From contig JADJYF010000002.1 of NCBI GenBank assembly GCA_016719885.1, forward strand, positions 62,001 through 126,000: DNA of 64,000 nucleotides, in the 5' to 3' direction. The notes below the pieces were generated by a model, which did not search any database, had not been told where the DNA came from, and was given only the letters and a program-made list of their open reading frames with translations. The DNA comes from Pseudomonadota bacterium (GTDB lineage: Bacteria; Pseudomonadota; Gammaproteobacteria; Ga0077536). Below, in pieces: positions 9,501-18,657 of the stretch. Made by a program: the position numbers and the translations under genes. How positions within the stretch are numbered: position 1 is the stretch's first letter; each line of letters opens with the position of its first letter.

Positions 9501-10461
9501 CGTCGGTGTCGATGTGCCGGCCTGTCCCGACATCGGCGTCGCCAACCCGGTCGGACAATGTGCGTTCGTGTGGACCGACGCGGTTGGCCAGCGCATCAGC
9601 CAGAACGCGGTGGCGACTTCGCTGGAGGTCTATGGCCAGGCGCGCTGGAAGCTGACGCCCGACCTGTGGCTGGAAGGCGGCGTGTTCTACCGCGACATCT
9701 CGCTCGGCGCCAACGACAAGCATCAATTCGATCCGCGCATCGGCGCCGCGTGGCGCATCACGCCGCGCCACTGGCTGCGCGCGTCATCGCAGAGCGCCCT
9801 GATCGATTCCCTGCGCACGCAGGACACCTTGGCGCCCGTCGGCATCCTCGGCGCGGTGGTGCCCGACGCCTATTTCTCCGCCACCGACACCCTGGCCGCC
9901 ACCTGGTATCACCAGTTGCGCTGGGACGCGGAGTGGAATTCGCGCGTGTACACCTTCGTGCAGGTCGACCGCCAGGACGTCGAGGATTTTGCCCTGGGCT
10001 TCGTGCCCGATTCGCGCTTCACGATCTTCGGTCACCTGGCCGACGGCCGCCTCGATACCGTGAGCTTCGGCGCCAACGTGTGGCTGGCCGAGCGCATCGG
10101 TTGGTCGGCGAGCTACAAGCACCTGTGGAGCGAGAACCGTTCCCAGGGTAGGGAGCGCGGCCGCGACCTGCCGCTCATCCCCGAGCAGGAATTCCATACC
10201 GGCCTCACGTGGGTGCATCCCAAGGCCGTGACCTTGGGCGTCGGCGGTAATTACACCGGCGAGCGCGTGGCTAATCTCAACAACAGCCGCACGCTGGGCG
10301 GCTATTGGACGGCGGGCGCCTTCGCCAACTGGCAACCCTTCAACAAGCACCTGTCGCTGACCCTGTCGGCGGACAACCTGTTCGATGCGGACTACGAACT
10401 CGCCGAGGGTTTTACCGGCGTCGGTACCACGGTGCTGATGTCGGCGGAGTATCGCTTTTAG
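6565..10461 (+). CDS. FecR-domain / TPR / outer-membrane beta-barrel fusion protein
   Basis: 1298 residues from ATG 6565 (an alternative ATG is at 6586). A signal peptide (MNVLTVVLVVLSLCLAP) is followed by a FecR domain at about 40-190, with the signature TPGATLGIRGTDWHV. Next come many tetratricopeptide repeats (about 240-610; units such as YARAEQAI, GDYRAAVRDLKAALAADPGS, GRLDEARSHLEQA). From about 630 to the end the sequence is barrel-like with alternating aromatic strands, LTLSADNLFDADYEL near the end and a terminal Phe, as expected of BAM substrates and TonB-receptor-type barrels. Four Cys in two loops (near nt 9260-9300 and 9520-9560) could form disulfides. No TonB plug or TonB box is evident. 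It is probably an outer-membrane protein with a periplasmic N-terminus; function unknown. Confidence 0.85.
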   Translation: MNKEPRAMNVLTVVLVVLSLCLAPSVRVAAQADHAEVGEVVAARGDEVLQRAGATQLQMLAVGQILKSGDTIKTGPYGGAAVLFNDDTQVRIHRNSTFKVESVRGGDGVEESRFALISGAAWSRAKALFRTVTAGVQRGRRPIVSVRTPGATLGIRGTDWHVSVDAAGRTTATVLSGEVELGNELGAVSLTRGEVGTAEHGQAPSKRAIVDLRDRPLIVLQTGPEWLEMLRVGGGDTGGDDTLTKAEQALDSGDYAAADNLLKGDVASPRAALVTARVALHGRDYARAEQAIAVAATDSDARRVALAKLTAVGVLVEQHRFGEADAAMAALAASAGDLPDTHLVRAWLSSFAGDHATAIEVARAAAARFSSDARFETLLAHLYFLTDARDDMQAAVGRALALDAKDHLAWYEQGLYHQYSEPDAARALAAYTRSLELRPGFAPAYEKRGLVNNDIGDYRAAVRDLKAALAADPGSASAHANYGLVAAYLGRLDEARSHLEQAQTLNADEAYAGLGLAYLDLLGGAPSKAVDKTLKALVANPELPGIDWFLAAATYQSGDYARTRQALDTARQRDPDDPIPDLIGSVTAVDHFEAGEAIREARRGFEKTLRAKSFAVDTLANARGGSATLGQAYSNLGLDEWGGYYSMLAFDPYEAGGYFYLSQANQFASERARLGANLQGLLLDPTAVSFPTRYYEPFRQERHDVTLAGTLGYNDGGFIHSGGGSVQGLVRRPDPIAYYIAGSHAHDDGNRDDNASGHQSLQVQLGSSLLDQSHNLLFNLTAQHFNQQLPGAASDGDPDDAQMNQFLFADLGYQYRVNYHNRIMARVAGGYETSRFSNGSPFGRGLGSRDYSLLRTFGRDTTRGLYGQGLFDVTDLAVATINQPPSFPVLFTGPLSDALCGVLFNVDCPATPDNLAAAIDDDATLNDTTNASKLLFQLRQMFDAGPLELTYGTGYGRFDEHTVLNAITPRLFGIANLFGVGVDVPACPDIGVANPVGQCAFVWTDAVGQRISQNAVATSLEVYGQARWKLTPDLWLEGGVFYRDISLGANDKHQFDPRIGAAWRITPRHWLRASSQSALIDSLRTQDTLAPVGILGAVVPDAYFSATDTLAATWYHQLRWDAEWNSRVYTFVQVDRQDVEDFALGFVPDSRFTIFGHLADGRLDTVSFGANVWLAERIGWSASYKHLWSENRSQGRERGRDLPLIPEQEFHTGLTWVHPKAVTLGVGGNYTGERVANLNNSRTLGGYWTAGAFANWQPFNKHLSLTLSADNLFDADYELAEGFTGVGTTVLMSAEYRF

Positions 10462-10520
10462 CGAAAGCCGTCTCACCGTCGCCCGTCACCGCGCGGGAAG
10501 TGCCCAGTACTTCACGCTCC

Positions 10521-10745
10521 GGGGGGGGGGGGGGGGGGGCGGGCGGGCGCGCTGTTCCGGGGGGGGGGGGGGGGGGGGGGGGCGGGGGGGCGGGGGGGGG
10601 CTGGGGGGGGGGGGGAGGGGGCAAAGGAAAAAAGGAAGGGGGGGGGGGGGCGGGGGGGGGCGCGCGGGGGGGGGTTGGGGGGGGGGGGGGGCGGGGGGGC
10701 GGGCGGGGGGGGGCGGGGGCGGGGCGCGGGGGGGGAGTGGGGCGC
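10521..10745. other. Near-pure poly-G tract, probable assembly or sequencing artifact
   Basis: About 225 bases are almost entirely G, broken by single C, T or A bases. Nothing like it occurs elsewhere in the window. It separates the end of the barrel protein (10461) from a coding fragment with no start. Two-colour sequencers call missing signal as G, so a bad join or low-quality bridging is the simplest explanation. A reading frame passes through it but encodes only Gly-rich text. Confidence 0.8.
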
Positions 10746-10985
10746 CGCGGAGCCTGCGGGCGCACGGCCGCCTTCGGCGGTGATGGCATGGCCATCTCCG
10801 CCACCGTGGTGCAGGGCAGCTTCACGAGTTTGGTGGGAACCTTCGTGGCCGACGCCAGCAGCCAGGCACTGGAATTCGACACGAGTTCCAATGCGCCGAT
10901 CCTGAACGCCTACGTGCTGCGCCAGACGTCCGCCGTGCCGCTACCGGCGGCCTGGCTCATGCTGTTGCCGGCGGGGGGGGCGCCA
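10746..10985 (+). pseudogene. C-terminal remnant of a secreted VPLPA/PEP-CTERM-type protein
   Basis: In one frame the segment reads MAISATVVQGSFTSLVG, then a beta-rich stretch, then SAVPLPAAWLMLLPAGG. VPLPA followed by a hydrophobic run is the sorting-signal start of exosortase-type PEP-CTERM proteins, and the preceding strands resemble the end of a DUF642-like jelly-roll domain. The N-terminus is lost in the G tract, and the expected basic tail and stop are missing after a second G8 run at 10973-10980. I see a fragment, either damaged in assembly or truly broken. Between 10462 and 11001 there is no other supportable gene. Confidence 0.6.
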
Positions 10986-11001
10986 GGCGGTCGCGGGCGA
11001 A

Positions 11002-12807
11002 TCAAGCCCGCGCCATCCCTGCCCGCCGCGCTTCGGTGGCGGGCCCATCCACCGCCAACGATTCATCCTCGACCGCGCCGCGCAGCACCACGCCGTAGAC
11101 GTCATGTGCACGCTCGCGCGTTTCCCAACGCTCGAGCACGTCGGCCAGTACGCGCGCAGGATCGCGGTCCAGCGGCGAGCCGTAGCCGCCTCCGCCGCAG
11201 TCCACGCCACGCACGAATTCCCCCGGCTTGAGGCGACACTCGACCACGCCTGGCAGCTTGTCTTCGCTGCCGTCGATGCGCACGTGATACGTCTGTGCCG
11301 CCGGCCCGGCATGCCCGCCACGCACGCCTTGCGGCGGATTGACCTGGCCGTCGCAGGACACCACCACCGTCATCGGATCCTTGCGCGGGCCGTAGATCAC
11401 TTCGCCGCCCGGCGCGCCACGGAAGCGCCCGGCGCCGCCGCCACCTTCCACCACGCGCAGTGACTTGATGGTGATCGGATACTTCGATTCATCCACTTCC
11501 ACGCTGCCGCGATACATGAGTCCGGCCGCCACCGGCAGGCCGTAGTTCAACCAGCCGTCGGTACTCGGCGTGCCGGGGCCGCCATTGACCACCAGCCATT
11601 CCTGGTTGATGTAGGGGCTGCCGCCGAGGCGCCAGTCCTTGCCGGAGATCACACCGGCTCCCGCGCCCATGCCGAGCGCGCCCTCGGCCAGGCCATGGCC
11701 GTCACCAATGGTGGCGAACGCCGCCTGGGTGATGTTGACGATGCGGTCGCCGATGTTGGTGGTCGCCATCGAACACGAGTGCGGGAACCGCGGGATGCCG
11801 ATGATGCAACCTTCACGCAGTTTCACCGACACGCGCGAGAAGCTGCCGCCATTGTGCGGCACGTCCTGGTCGATGCAGTTGAATACGCCGGCCATGGCAT
11901 TGCTGGTGGCGCAGGCCACCGACTGGTTGAGACCGAAGTCCTTGTTGTCTTCGTTGTGGGTGAGATCCACTTCGATGGTGCCGTTGACGGCATCAACGTT
12001 GACGTCGATGCGAATGGCGAGGCCATCGGGCAGCACCGGCGGCTGCGGGTCGTAATGGCCGACATTGGTGAGTCGGCCGTTCGGCAGTTTCTTGATCGCT
12101 TCGATCATGCGGCGCTCGGAATAGGCGAACCAGTCGCGCACGAACTGGCGAATGGTGTCCATGCCGTAGCGGCGCACGAGTTCGGTCAGCCGCCGCTCGC
12201 CGATGCGCGCCGCGCCGACGGTGGCGAGGTAGTCGCCATACCACTGCTCGGGCACGCGGATGCGGCGCCGGCACATGCGGATGATGTCGTCGACGTCCTT
12301 GTAATCCTTCTGCACGCGCACGCACGGGAAGATCAGCGCGCCTTCCTCGTACACGTCGCGCGCATAGGCGTGGTAGGTGCTGGGGATGGAGTTTCCGCAG
12401 TCGGCCTGGTGGGCCTTGGCGCAGGTCGTGAACAGGTGTTCGCCGTCGACGATCACCGGGCACATGATCATGTGGTCGGCGGCGTGGGTGTTGCCGAGGT
12501 AGGGATCGTTGTGCAGGAAGGCATCGCCGGGCGTGAGATCCTTGTGCAGGTCGCACATCGACTGCGACTGCAGCGACGAGCCGAAGATGTGCACCGGCAG
12601 GCCTTCGCCCGGGCACAACAGCTGGTTGTCGGCCGTCACGATCGCGCAGGAGAAATCGCGCACCACCGCCAACACCGCCGAGCGCGCGGTGCGCAGCAAG
12701 GTGTTGGACATTTCGCGCACGATGGCATTCAGGCGATTGGCGAGCACCGCCATCAGCACCGGGTCCATGGTGTAGGCGGGAGTTGGGTCGGTCGTCGGCT
12801 GGTTCAC
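11002..12807 (-). CDS. hyuB: Hydantoinase B / oxoprolinase family subunit
   Basis: 601 residues from a GTG at 12805-12807 that overlaps the hyuA stop (GTGA), indicating translational coupling. Family hallmarks are SCAIVTADNQLLCPGEGLPVH, FLHNDPYLGNTHAADHM, NGTIEVDLTHNEDN, PHNGGSFSRV and GGGGYGSPLDRDP. HyuB pairs with HyuA in ATP-dependent N-methylhydantoinases, 5-oxoprolinases and acetone or acetophenone carboxylases. The substrate is not identifiable here. A much longer open frame extends upstream inside hyuA, but that part is Arg-rich antisense-like sequence and is not coding. Confidence 0.88.
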   Translation of the reverse strand: MNQPTTDPTPAYTMDPVLMAVLANRLNAIVREMSNTLLRTARSAVLAVVRDFSCAIVTADNQLLCPGEGLPVHIFGSSLQSQSMCDLHKDLTPGDAFLHNDPYLGNTHAADHMIMCPVIVDGEHLFTTCAKAHQADCGNSIPSTYHAYARDVYEEGALIFPCVRVQKDYKDVDDIIRMCRRRIRVPEQWYGDYLATVGAARIGERRLTELVRRYGMDTIRQFVRDWFAYSERRMIEAIKKLPNGRLTNVGHYDPQPPVLPDGLAIRIDVNVDAVNGTIEVDLTHNEDNKDFGLNQSVACATSNAMAGVFNCIDQDVPHNGGSFSRVSVKLREGCIIGIPRFPHSCSMATTNIGDRIVNITQAAFATIGDGHGLAEGALGMGAGAGVISGKDWRLGGSPYINQEWLVVNGGPGTPSTDGWLNYGLPVAAGLMYRGSVEVDESKYPITIKSLRVVEGGGGAGRFRGAPGGEVIYGPRKDPMTVVVSCDGQVNPPQGVRGGHAGPAAQTYHVRIDGSEDKLPGVVECRLKPGEFVRGVDCGGGGYGSPLDRDPARVLADVLERWETRERAHDVYGVVLRGAVEDESLAVDGPATEARRAGMARA

Positions 12808-14895
12808 AGGCTGGTCTCCTTGGGCGGGGTCAGGATGTAACGGCCGCCGGCGCTGACACGCGCGCTGGCGCCGGGATTGACCACCAGGGTCGAGGTCGGC
12901 TCTTCGATGATGGCGGGACCGTCGATGACGGCGCCCACCGGCAAACGATCGCCAAGATAGATCGGCGTTTCGACCGCGCCGCCGCGACCGAAGTAGGCCG
13001 GGCGACGGCGGTCGGCGTCGGCCTTGCTGGCGCCGGCCGCGCGGCTCGGTTCCAGCGACGGCGCATTGACGCTCGCGATCAGGCGGCCACGCCAGTTGAG
13101 GCACTCGACCGCCTGGCCGACGTCGGTGATGGCGAACACGCGTTCGTGCACGCGGTGGAATTCTTCCACCAGCGCGGCGACGTCGGCGGCGTTCTCGAAG
13201 CGCGCCGCCGCCACTTCGATTTCCAGTTCCCACACCTGGAAGCGATAACGCGCTTCGACGAAATAGCGCTTCCTGACGTCGGTGATGCCACGCTCGCGCA
13301 GGCGGCCGGCGAACTCCTCGAGGCGCGCGTCGATGTCGGCCAATGCGCCGTTCACGCCGTCGAAATCGAACTGGTCGGTGGCCGTGAGTCGCGCCGCGCC
13401 GGCCTCGGTGATGATGTCCGAGAACTGCATGCCCGAGGCGCTCAAGGCGCCGGCGGTGCGCGGCACCAGCACGGTCTGGCAGCCGAGCTCGGCGGCTATC
13501 GGCATGGCGCCCAGGCCGCCGGCGCCACCGCCGGCGACCAGGATGGATTCGGCCGGGTTGATGCCCTCGTTGATGGTCAGTTCCTTGATGGCCTGGATCA
13601 TGTTCTCGTTGGCGACCGTCAGGATCGCGAAGGCCGCGCGCTCCACGGTCTCACCGAGCCGCGCGGCCACCGGTTCGATGGCGCGGCGCGCGGCCGCTTC
13701 ATCGAGCTGCATGCGCCCGCCGAGGAAATGCGCGGGGTCGATGTAGCCGAGCACCACCGAGGCATCGGTGACGGTCGCCTGCGTGCCGCCGCGTCCGTAA
13801 CAGGCCGGGCCCGGTTCGGAGCCCGCCGATTGCGGACCGACGCGCAGCAGGCCGCCGCTGTCGACCCACGCTATCGAACCGCCGCCGGCGCCGATCGAAT
13901 GCACCGCCACCGAGGCCATGCCGAGGTTGTCGCCCACCCACTGCGGACCGAGCCAGGTGTCGCGCGAATATTCCACCGCGCCGTCGCGCACCAGGCTGAC
14001 GTCGAAGGTGGTGCCGCCGGCGTCGCACACGATGATGTCGCGCGTGAGATTCTCGGCGGCCGCGTAGGCAAGACCCGCGATCGGCGCCATGGCCGGACCG
14101 GACTTCACGAGGTAGATGGGTTTTTTGCACCACGTCGCCGAGATGCATGACGCCGCCGAACGAGGTGCTGACCAGGATGTCGTTGCGGTAGCCGGCGTCG
14201 CGCAGGTCCTTCTCGAGTGTCAACAGGTATTCCTGCATGAGCGGCTTCAGCGATGCGTCGATGGCGGTCGACGAGGCGCGCCGGTACTCGCGCAGGATCG
14301 GGTTCAATTGATGGGACAGCGTGTAGGGCACGCCCGGCAGCAGTTCTTCCAGCAGTTGGCCGACGCGCAGTTCGTGCGCGGGATTGGCTATCGACCACAA
14401 CAGGCATACCGCCACCGCTTCGACGCCGCGCGCTTTAAGGCCTTCGATGATCTTGCGCACCGCCGCTTCGTCCAGCGCTTTGTCGACGCCGCCTTCGGCA
14501 TTGATGCGTTCCGGGATCTCGAACGTCAGCCGGCGCGGCACGTAGGGCGCGGGATATTCCATCGCGAGGTTGTGCGGCTCGGACTTGCCGCCTTCCTTGA
14601 GCAAGAGAATGTCGGGGAAACCCTCGGTGCTCAAAAACGCGGTGCGCGCGGTCTTGCGTTCGACGATGCCATTGGTGCCGCGCGTGGTGCCGTAGAGGAA
14701 CATGGCGGTGTCGGCGAGCAATGCCGGCACCGACAGGCCGAGCTCCTCGGCGGCGACCTTGAGGCCGGCGGCAATGCTGTTGAAGGCGCGTTTCTTGTCG
14801 GTCAGGGCTTTGCCGATGGTGAAGTGACCGGCATCATCGGTCACGACGACGTCCGTGAACGTACCCCCCGTGTCGACGGAGATGCGATATGGCAT
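12804..14895 (-). CDS. hyuA: Hydantoinase A / oxoprolinase family subunit, frameshifted
   Basis: The N-terminal part runs from ATG 14893-14895 (MPYRISVDTGGTFTDVVV, the family's ATPase-like signature) to about 14127 (FGGVMHLGDVVQK). The remainder continues in another frame from about 14120 (KSGPAMAPIAGLAYAAAEN) to the stop at 12804. The break is at a run of six T at 14121-14126 (A6 on the coding strand). Removing one A restores VVQKPIYLVKSGPAMAP and gives about 696 residues, the normal size. The split is therefore either a homopolymer error or a recent inactivation. It is followed by hyuB with a GTGA overlap and preceded by ald on the same strand, 118 bp away. Confidence 0.85.
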
Positions 14896-15013
14896 GGGTC
14901 TCGAGTCCCTAAGGTCTGGTAGATGGAATGAAGCTGTCGATACGGTGAAGCTAAGGGCGGTGCGCGGTGCCGTCAACCGCGACGCCGCGCATCACCCGGC
15001 GCCTGGGCCAGGC

Positions 15014-16129
15014 TCAACTCGCGAGGGCCTCGAGGGGCGGCACATGGGCGAGGCCCAGGGCTTCGGCCACCGCCGCACAGGTCACGTGGCCGGCATGGAT
15101 GTTGAGACCGTTGGCGAGGCCCGGGTCGTCCGCGAGTGCGCGCTTGACGCCCTTGTCGGCCAGCGCCACCACGTAGGGCAGGGTGGCGTTGTTCAAGGCG
15201 AAGGTCGAGGTGCGCGGCACCGCGCCCGGCATGTTGGCCACGCAGTAGTGCACCACGCCGCACTCGACGAAGGTCGGGTGCTGGTGGGTGGTGGGATGGG
15301 AGGTCTCGAAGCATCCGCCCTGGTCGATGGCGACATCCACCACCACCGCGCCGCGTTTCATGTGGCCGAGCATGGCGCGGGTCACGAGCTTGGGCGCCGC
15401 CGCGCCCGGGATCAGCACCGCGCCGATGATGAGGTCGGCCTCGCGCGCCGCCTGGTCGATGCCGGCGACCGTCGAGTACACGCACTTGATGCGGCCCTGG
15501 TACTTGTCCGTGAGGTGGCGCAGGCGCTCGAGCGACTTGTCGAACAAGGTCACGTCGGCGCCGAGGCCGACCGCCATCTGCGCCGCATGATCGCCCACCA
15601 CGCCGCCGCCGATGATCACGACCTTGGCTGGCGCCACGCCCGGCACGCCGCCGAGCAGGATGCCTTCGCCGCCCTGTGCCATCTCGAGACAGTGCGCGCC
15701 GGCCTGCACGGCAAGGCGGCCCGCCACTTCGCTCATGGGCGCCAGCAGCGGCAGGCCGCCGTGCCGGTCGGTGACGGTTTCGTAGGCGATGGCGGTGACG
15801 CCCGAGGCCAGCAGGCCATGCGCCTGCGGCGCATCGGGTGCGAGATGCAGGTAGGTGAACAGCAGTTGGCCGGCGCGCAGGCGGGCGATTTCCTGCGGCT
15901 GCGGTTCCTTGACCTTGACCACCATGTCGGCGCGCGCGAAGACTTGCTCGATGCTCGCGATCTCGGCGCCCGCCGCGCGGTAGTCGGCGTCGTGCATGCC
16001 GATGCCGGCGCCCGCTTCCGATTCCACCAGCACCTGGTGACCATGATGGACCAGTTCGCGCACGCTGCCCGGCGTCAGGCCGACGCGGTATTCGTGGTTT
16101 TTGATTTCTTTTGGCACACCGATGAGCAT
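15014..16129 (-). CDS. ald: Alanine dehydrogenase
   Basis: 371 residues, the usual length, from ATG 16127-16129 with GGAG eight bases upstream. The N-terminus [20 protein letters not shown] is diagnostic. It is followed by VKVKEPQ, the Rossmann [10 protein letters not shown], the VAIDQGG motif, and [20 protein letters not shown] near the end. The enzyme interconverts alanine with pyruvate and ammonia using NAD. It may be co-transcribed with hyuA-hyuB, which would link hydantoin or amide catabolism with amino-acid nitrogen release. The upstream region carries the palindrome GTCCGACTATAGTCGGAC. Confidence 0.95.
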   Translation of the reverse strand: MLIGVPKEIKNHEYRVGLTPGSVRELVHHGHQVLVESEAGAGIGMHDADYRAAGAEIASIEQVFARADMVVKVKEPQPQEIARLRAGQLLFTYLHLAPDAPQAHGLLASGVTAIAYETVTDRHGGLPLLAPMSEVAGRLAVQAGAHCLEMAQGGEGILLGGVPGVAPAKVVIIGGGVVGDHAAQMAVGLGADVTLFDKSLERLRHLTDKYQGRIKCVYSTVAGIDQAAREADLIIGAVLIPGAAAPKLVTRAMLGHMKRGAVVVDVAIDQGGCFETSHPTTHQHPTFVECGVVHYCVANMPGAVPRTSTFALNNATLPYVVALADKGVKRALADDPGLANGLNIHAGHVTCAAVAEALGLAHVPPLEALAS

Positions 16130-16174
16130 GAACAGTCTCCTGGAGTGGCTTCGGGCATTGTAGGCATCGTTATT

Positions 16175-16344
16175 GTGGGTCCGACTATAGTCGGACACGT
16201 CAGACTCATCACGCCTCTGGGCGCGGGTCCGGCTCGCTCGCTCCTCGCCTATCTATCTGATATGTCTCGTCGCTCGCTGCGCGGCTCCTAGCGCGCGAGC
16301 ATGCTCGCTACGCTTATTCAGAGCTTCCTGAAGTCTGACCCACA
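16175..16344. repeat. Composite intergenic repeat region: GTGGGTC-type palindrome and MITE-like segment
   Basis: At 16175-16197 lies GTGGGTC followed by the perfect 18-base palindrome GTCCGACTATAGTCGGAC (16179-16196, overlapping). At 16331-16344 the complementary end AAGTCTGACCCACA closes the element. Between them, 16293-16329 matches 41474-41510 at 35 of 37 positions, including the palindrome GCGAGCATGCTCGC. So one intergenic space between divergent ald and the 4.5S RNA holds two repeat families, one inserted in or beside the other. I see no gene in 16130-16390. Confidence 0.7.
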
Positions 16345-16360
16345 AAAGAGAGAGCTGTAG

Positions 16361-16366
16361 TACACT
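16361..16366 (+). promoter_or_regulatory. Probable -10 box of the 4.5S RNA gene
   Basis: TACACT lies about 25 bases before the predicted mature RNA. Transcription from about 16373 would leave a leader of roughly 18 bases for RNase P to remove, as in Escherichia coli ffs. The -35 is poor. Confidence 0.4.
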
Positions 16367-16390
16367 CGCGCCCGGACACGATTCAATGGT

Positions 16391-16494
<104 letters not shown>

Positions 16495-16579
16495 GCCGCC
16501 TTATTCTCGATGACCGGGCCCGACGGTCGTGCGCACCCACCGGGTGCCCATCCCGCGTTTTAGTGAAGGGTATCGCCAC

Positions 16580-18262
16580 ATGAGCTACCAGGTCCTCGCA
16601 CGCAAGTGGAGGCCGCGCAATTTTGCCGAGGTGATTGGGCAGGCGCACGTGCTCAAGGCCTTGATCAATGCGCTGGACACCGGTCGCCTGCATCATGCCT
16701 ACCTGTTCACCGGCACGCGCGGCGTGGGCAAGACCACGCTGGCGCGCGTGCTGGCCAAGGCGCTCAACTGCGAGACCGGCGTCAGCAGCACGCCGTGCGG
16801 CGTGTGCAGCGCCTGCACCGCCATCGACCAGGGGCGCTTCGTCGATCTCATCGAGGTCGACGCCGCCTCGCGCACCAAGGTCGACGAGACCCGCGAACTG
16901 CTGGACAACGTGCAGTACGCGCCGACCCAGGCGCGCTACAAGGTCTACCTCATCGACGAAGTGCACATGTTCTCCAATCACTCCTTCAACGCCCTGTTGA
17001 AGACCCTGGAGGAACCACCGGCCCACGTCAAATTCCTGCTCGCGACCACCGATCCGAAGAAGCTGCCGGTCACCATCCTGTCGCGCTGCCTGCAGTTCAA
17101 CCTGACGCGCATGCCGGCCAGCCTGCTGGCGCAGCACCTGGCCACGGTGCTGACCGCCGAAGGCATCGCTTTCGAAGACGGCGCCTTGACGCTCATCGCG
17201 CAGTCCGCCGGCGGCAGCGTGCGTGATTCCCTGAGCCTGCTCGACCAGGCCATCGCCCACGGCGCCGGCAAGGTCGACACCAACGAAGTGGTGATGATGC
17301 TCGGCACGGTCGACCAGGACCGCGTGCTGAAAATCCTGTCCATGGTCGCCGCCGGCGATGCCCACGCCGTGATCGCCGCCGCGCGCGAACTCGCGAGCTA
17401 CGTGCCGGACTATGGCCAGGTGCTGGCCGAGATGGCCTCGCTGTTGCGACGCGTGGCCGTGGTGCAGGTGCTGGGCGAGGCGACGGGCGATCTCGAAAGC
17501 GACGCGCGCGTGGCGGCGTTGGCCGCCAGCCTGCCGGCCGATGAAGTGCAGCTCCTGTACCAGATTGCCCTGACCGGCCGCCGCGACCTGGCCATGAGCC
17601 CCGACGCCGAAGCCGCCTTCGAAATGACCCTGCTGCGCATGCTGGCGTTTCGTCCGGCCGGTGTCGTGAGCGCACCGCTGGTCGGCGCGGCGCGCAGTGC
17701 GCCCTTGACGCGCGCGCCGGCGCCCGCGTCGGCCGTCAGCCGTGCGCCTGTCGCGGCGCCTGTCGCTCCGGTTACCGCGCCGCCGGCCGCGCCTGTCGCC
17801 GTGCCCGAAGTCGCGCCGCCGTCGCCGCCGGCCGCGGCGGTGGTCGAGCCGCCCGCGCCGAGTGCCACGCCGCGCGCCGCGCTGCCGGCGCATTTCGATT
17901 GGGCGCAGGTGGTCGATGAACTGACCGTGGTGGGGCTCGCGCGTGAACTGGCGCGCAACAGCGCCGTCGCGCATTTCGATGGCCGCCGACTCGACCTCGT
18001 GATCGCGCCGCAGTTTGAAAAGCTCGCCGCGCGCCGCCATGTCGATACCCTGCAGGCGGCGCTGGCCGACAAGTACAGCGGCGAAATTGTCATCAACGTC
18101 ACGGTCAGCAGCGATTCCGGGCTCAGCACGCCGTCGCAGCAGCAGCTCGCGGCCGCCGCCGACAAGCAGCGGCGCGCCGAGGCGGACATCGACGCCGATC
18201 CCAATGTGCGCGCCTTGCGTGACACCTTCGGCGCGACCATCGAAGACGTGTCCGGGCGCTGA
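16580..18262 (+). CDS. dnaX: DNA polymerase III subunit tau/gamma
   Basis: 560 residues from ATG 16580 ([15 protein letters not shown], the canonical start). Walker A GTRGVGKT lies at 45-52, zinc-binding Cys at 64, 73, 76 and 79, DEVH at 126-129 and the sensor SRC near 175. A Pro/Ala-rich linker (about 370-430) is followed by a C-terminal tau domain. It is the clamp-loader ATPase of the replisome. I see no A-rich slippery heptamer in the second half, so the programmed frameshift that makes gamma in E. coli appears absent. It is followed by ybaB and recR in the same order as in E. coli. Confidence 0.97.
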   Translation: MSYQVLARKWRPRNFAEVIGQAHVLKALINALDTGRLHHAYLFTGTRGVGKTTLARVLAKALNCETGVSSTPCGVCSACTAIDQGRFVDLIEVDAASRTKVDETRELLDNVQYAPTQARYKVYLIDEVHMFSNHSFNALLKTLEEPPAHVKFLLATTDPKKLPVTILSRCLQFNLTRMPASLLAQHLATVLTAEGIAFEDGALTLIAQSAGGSVRDSLSLLDQAIAHGAGKVDTNEVVMMLGTVDQDRVLKILSMVAAGDAHAVIAAARELASYVPDYGQVLAEMASLLRRVAVVQVLGEATGDLESDARVAALAASLPADEVQLLYQIALTGRRDLAMSPDAEAAFEMTLLRMLAFRPAGVVSAPLVGAARSAPLTRAPAPASAVSRAPVAAPVAPVTAPPAAPVAVPEVAPPSPPAAAVVEPPAPSATPRAALPAHFDWAQVVDELTVVGLARELARNSAVAHFDGRRLDLVIAPQFEKLAARRHVDTLQAALADKYSGEIVINVTVSSDSGLSTPSQQQLAAAADKQRRAEADIDADPNVRALRDTFGATIEDVSGR

Positions 18263-18302
18263 GCGCGCAGCGGCGATTGAATCAACAGCGGAGCAGCGAA
18301 CC

Positions 18303-18626
18303 ATGCGTGGTGGAATTGGCGACCTCATGAAGCAGGCGCAGAAGATGCAGGCCGACATGGAAAAGGCCCAGGCCGAAATCGCGGCGACCGAAGTCACCGG
18401 CGAAGCCGGTGGCGGCATGGTCAAGGTGGTGATGAACGGGCGCCACGACGTGCGCAAGGTCAGCATCGACGCGGACTTGTTCAAGGACGACAAATCCATG
18501 GTCGAGGATCTCGTCGCGGCGGCCATGAACGACGCCAATCGCCGCGTCGAGCTGTTGAGCCGCGACAAGCTGTCGAGCGTCACGGCCGGCATGAACCTGC
18601 CGCCCGGCGTCAAGCTGCCGTTCTGA
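18303..18626 (+). CDS. ybaB: YbaB/EbfC family nucleoid-associated protein
   Basis: 107 residues from ATG 18303, with GGAG upstream. It has the typical N-terminus [21 protein letters not shown], the G-rich turn [14 protein letters not shown] and the C-terminal LPPGVKLPF. The protein forms dimers that bind DNA. It sits 40 bp after dnaX and 31 bp before recR, the conserved dnaX-ybaB-recR operon. Confidence 0.96.
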   Translation: MRGGIGDLMKQAQKMQADMEKAQAEIAATEVTGEAGGGMVKVVMNGRHDVRKVSIDADLFKDDKSMVEDLVAAAMNDANRRVELLSRDKLSSVTAGMNLPPGVKLPF

Positions 18627-18657
18627 GCCTGCGCGACGCATCGCGGACAGCCTCGCC

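Noticed and set aside
10305..11231. Gly-rich frame across the poly-G tract
   Set aside because: Starts inside the barrel gene in the wrong frame and reads through a probable artifact; only the 10746-10985 part has meaningful sequence.
11002..13233. Longer hyuB start far upstream of 12807
   Set aside because: The extra 142 residues overlap hyuA and are Arg-rich antisense-like text; the GTG at 12807 overlaps the hyuA stop in the usual coupled manner.
16301..16309. Palindrome GCGAGCATGCTCGC as a regulator operator for ald or the 4.5S RNA gene
   Set aside because: The same palindrome recurs within the MITE-like element at 41476-41489, so it belongs to the repeat rather than to a local operator.
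16580..18262. Programmed frameshift site in dnaX
   Set aside because: No A-rich heptamer or run longer than four A is visible in the second half, so a gamma product by slippage is not supported.
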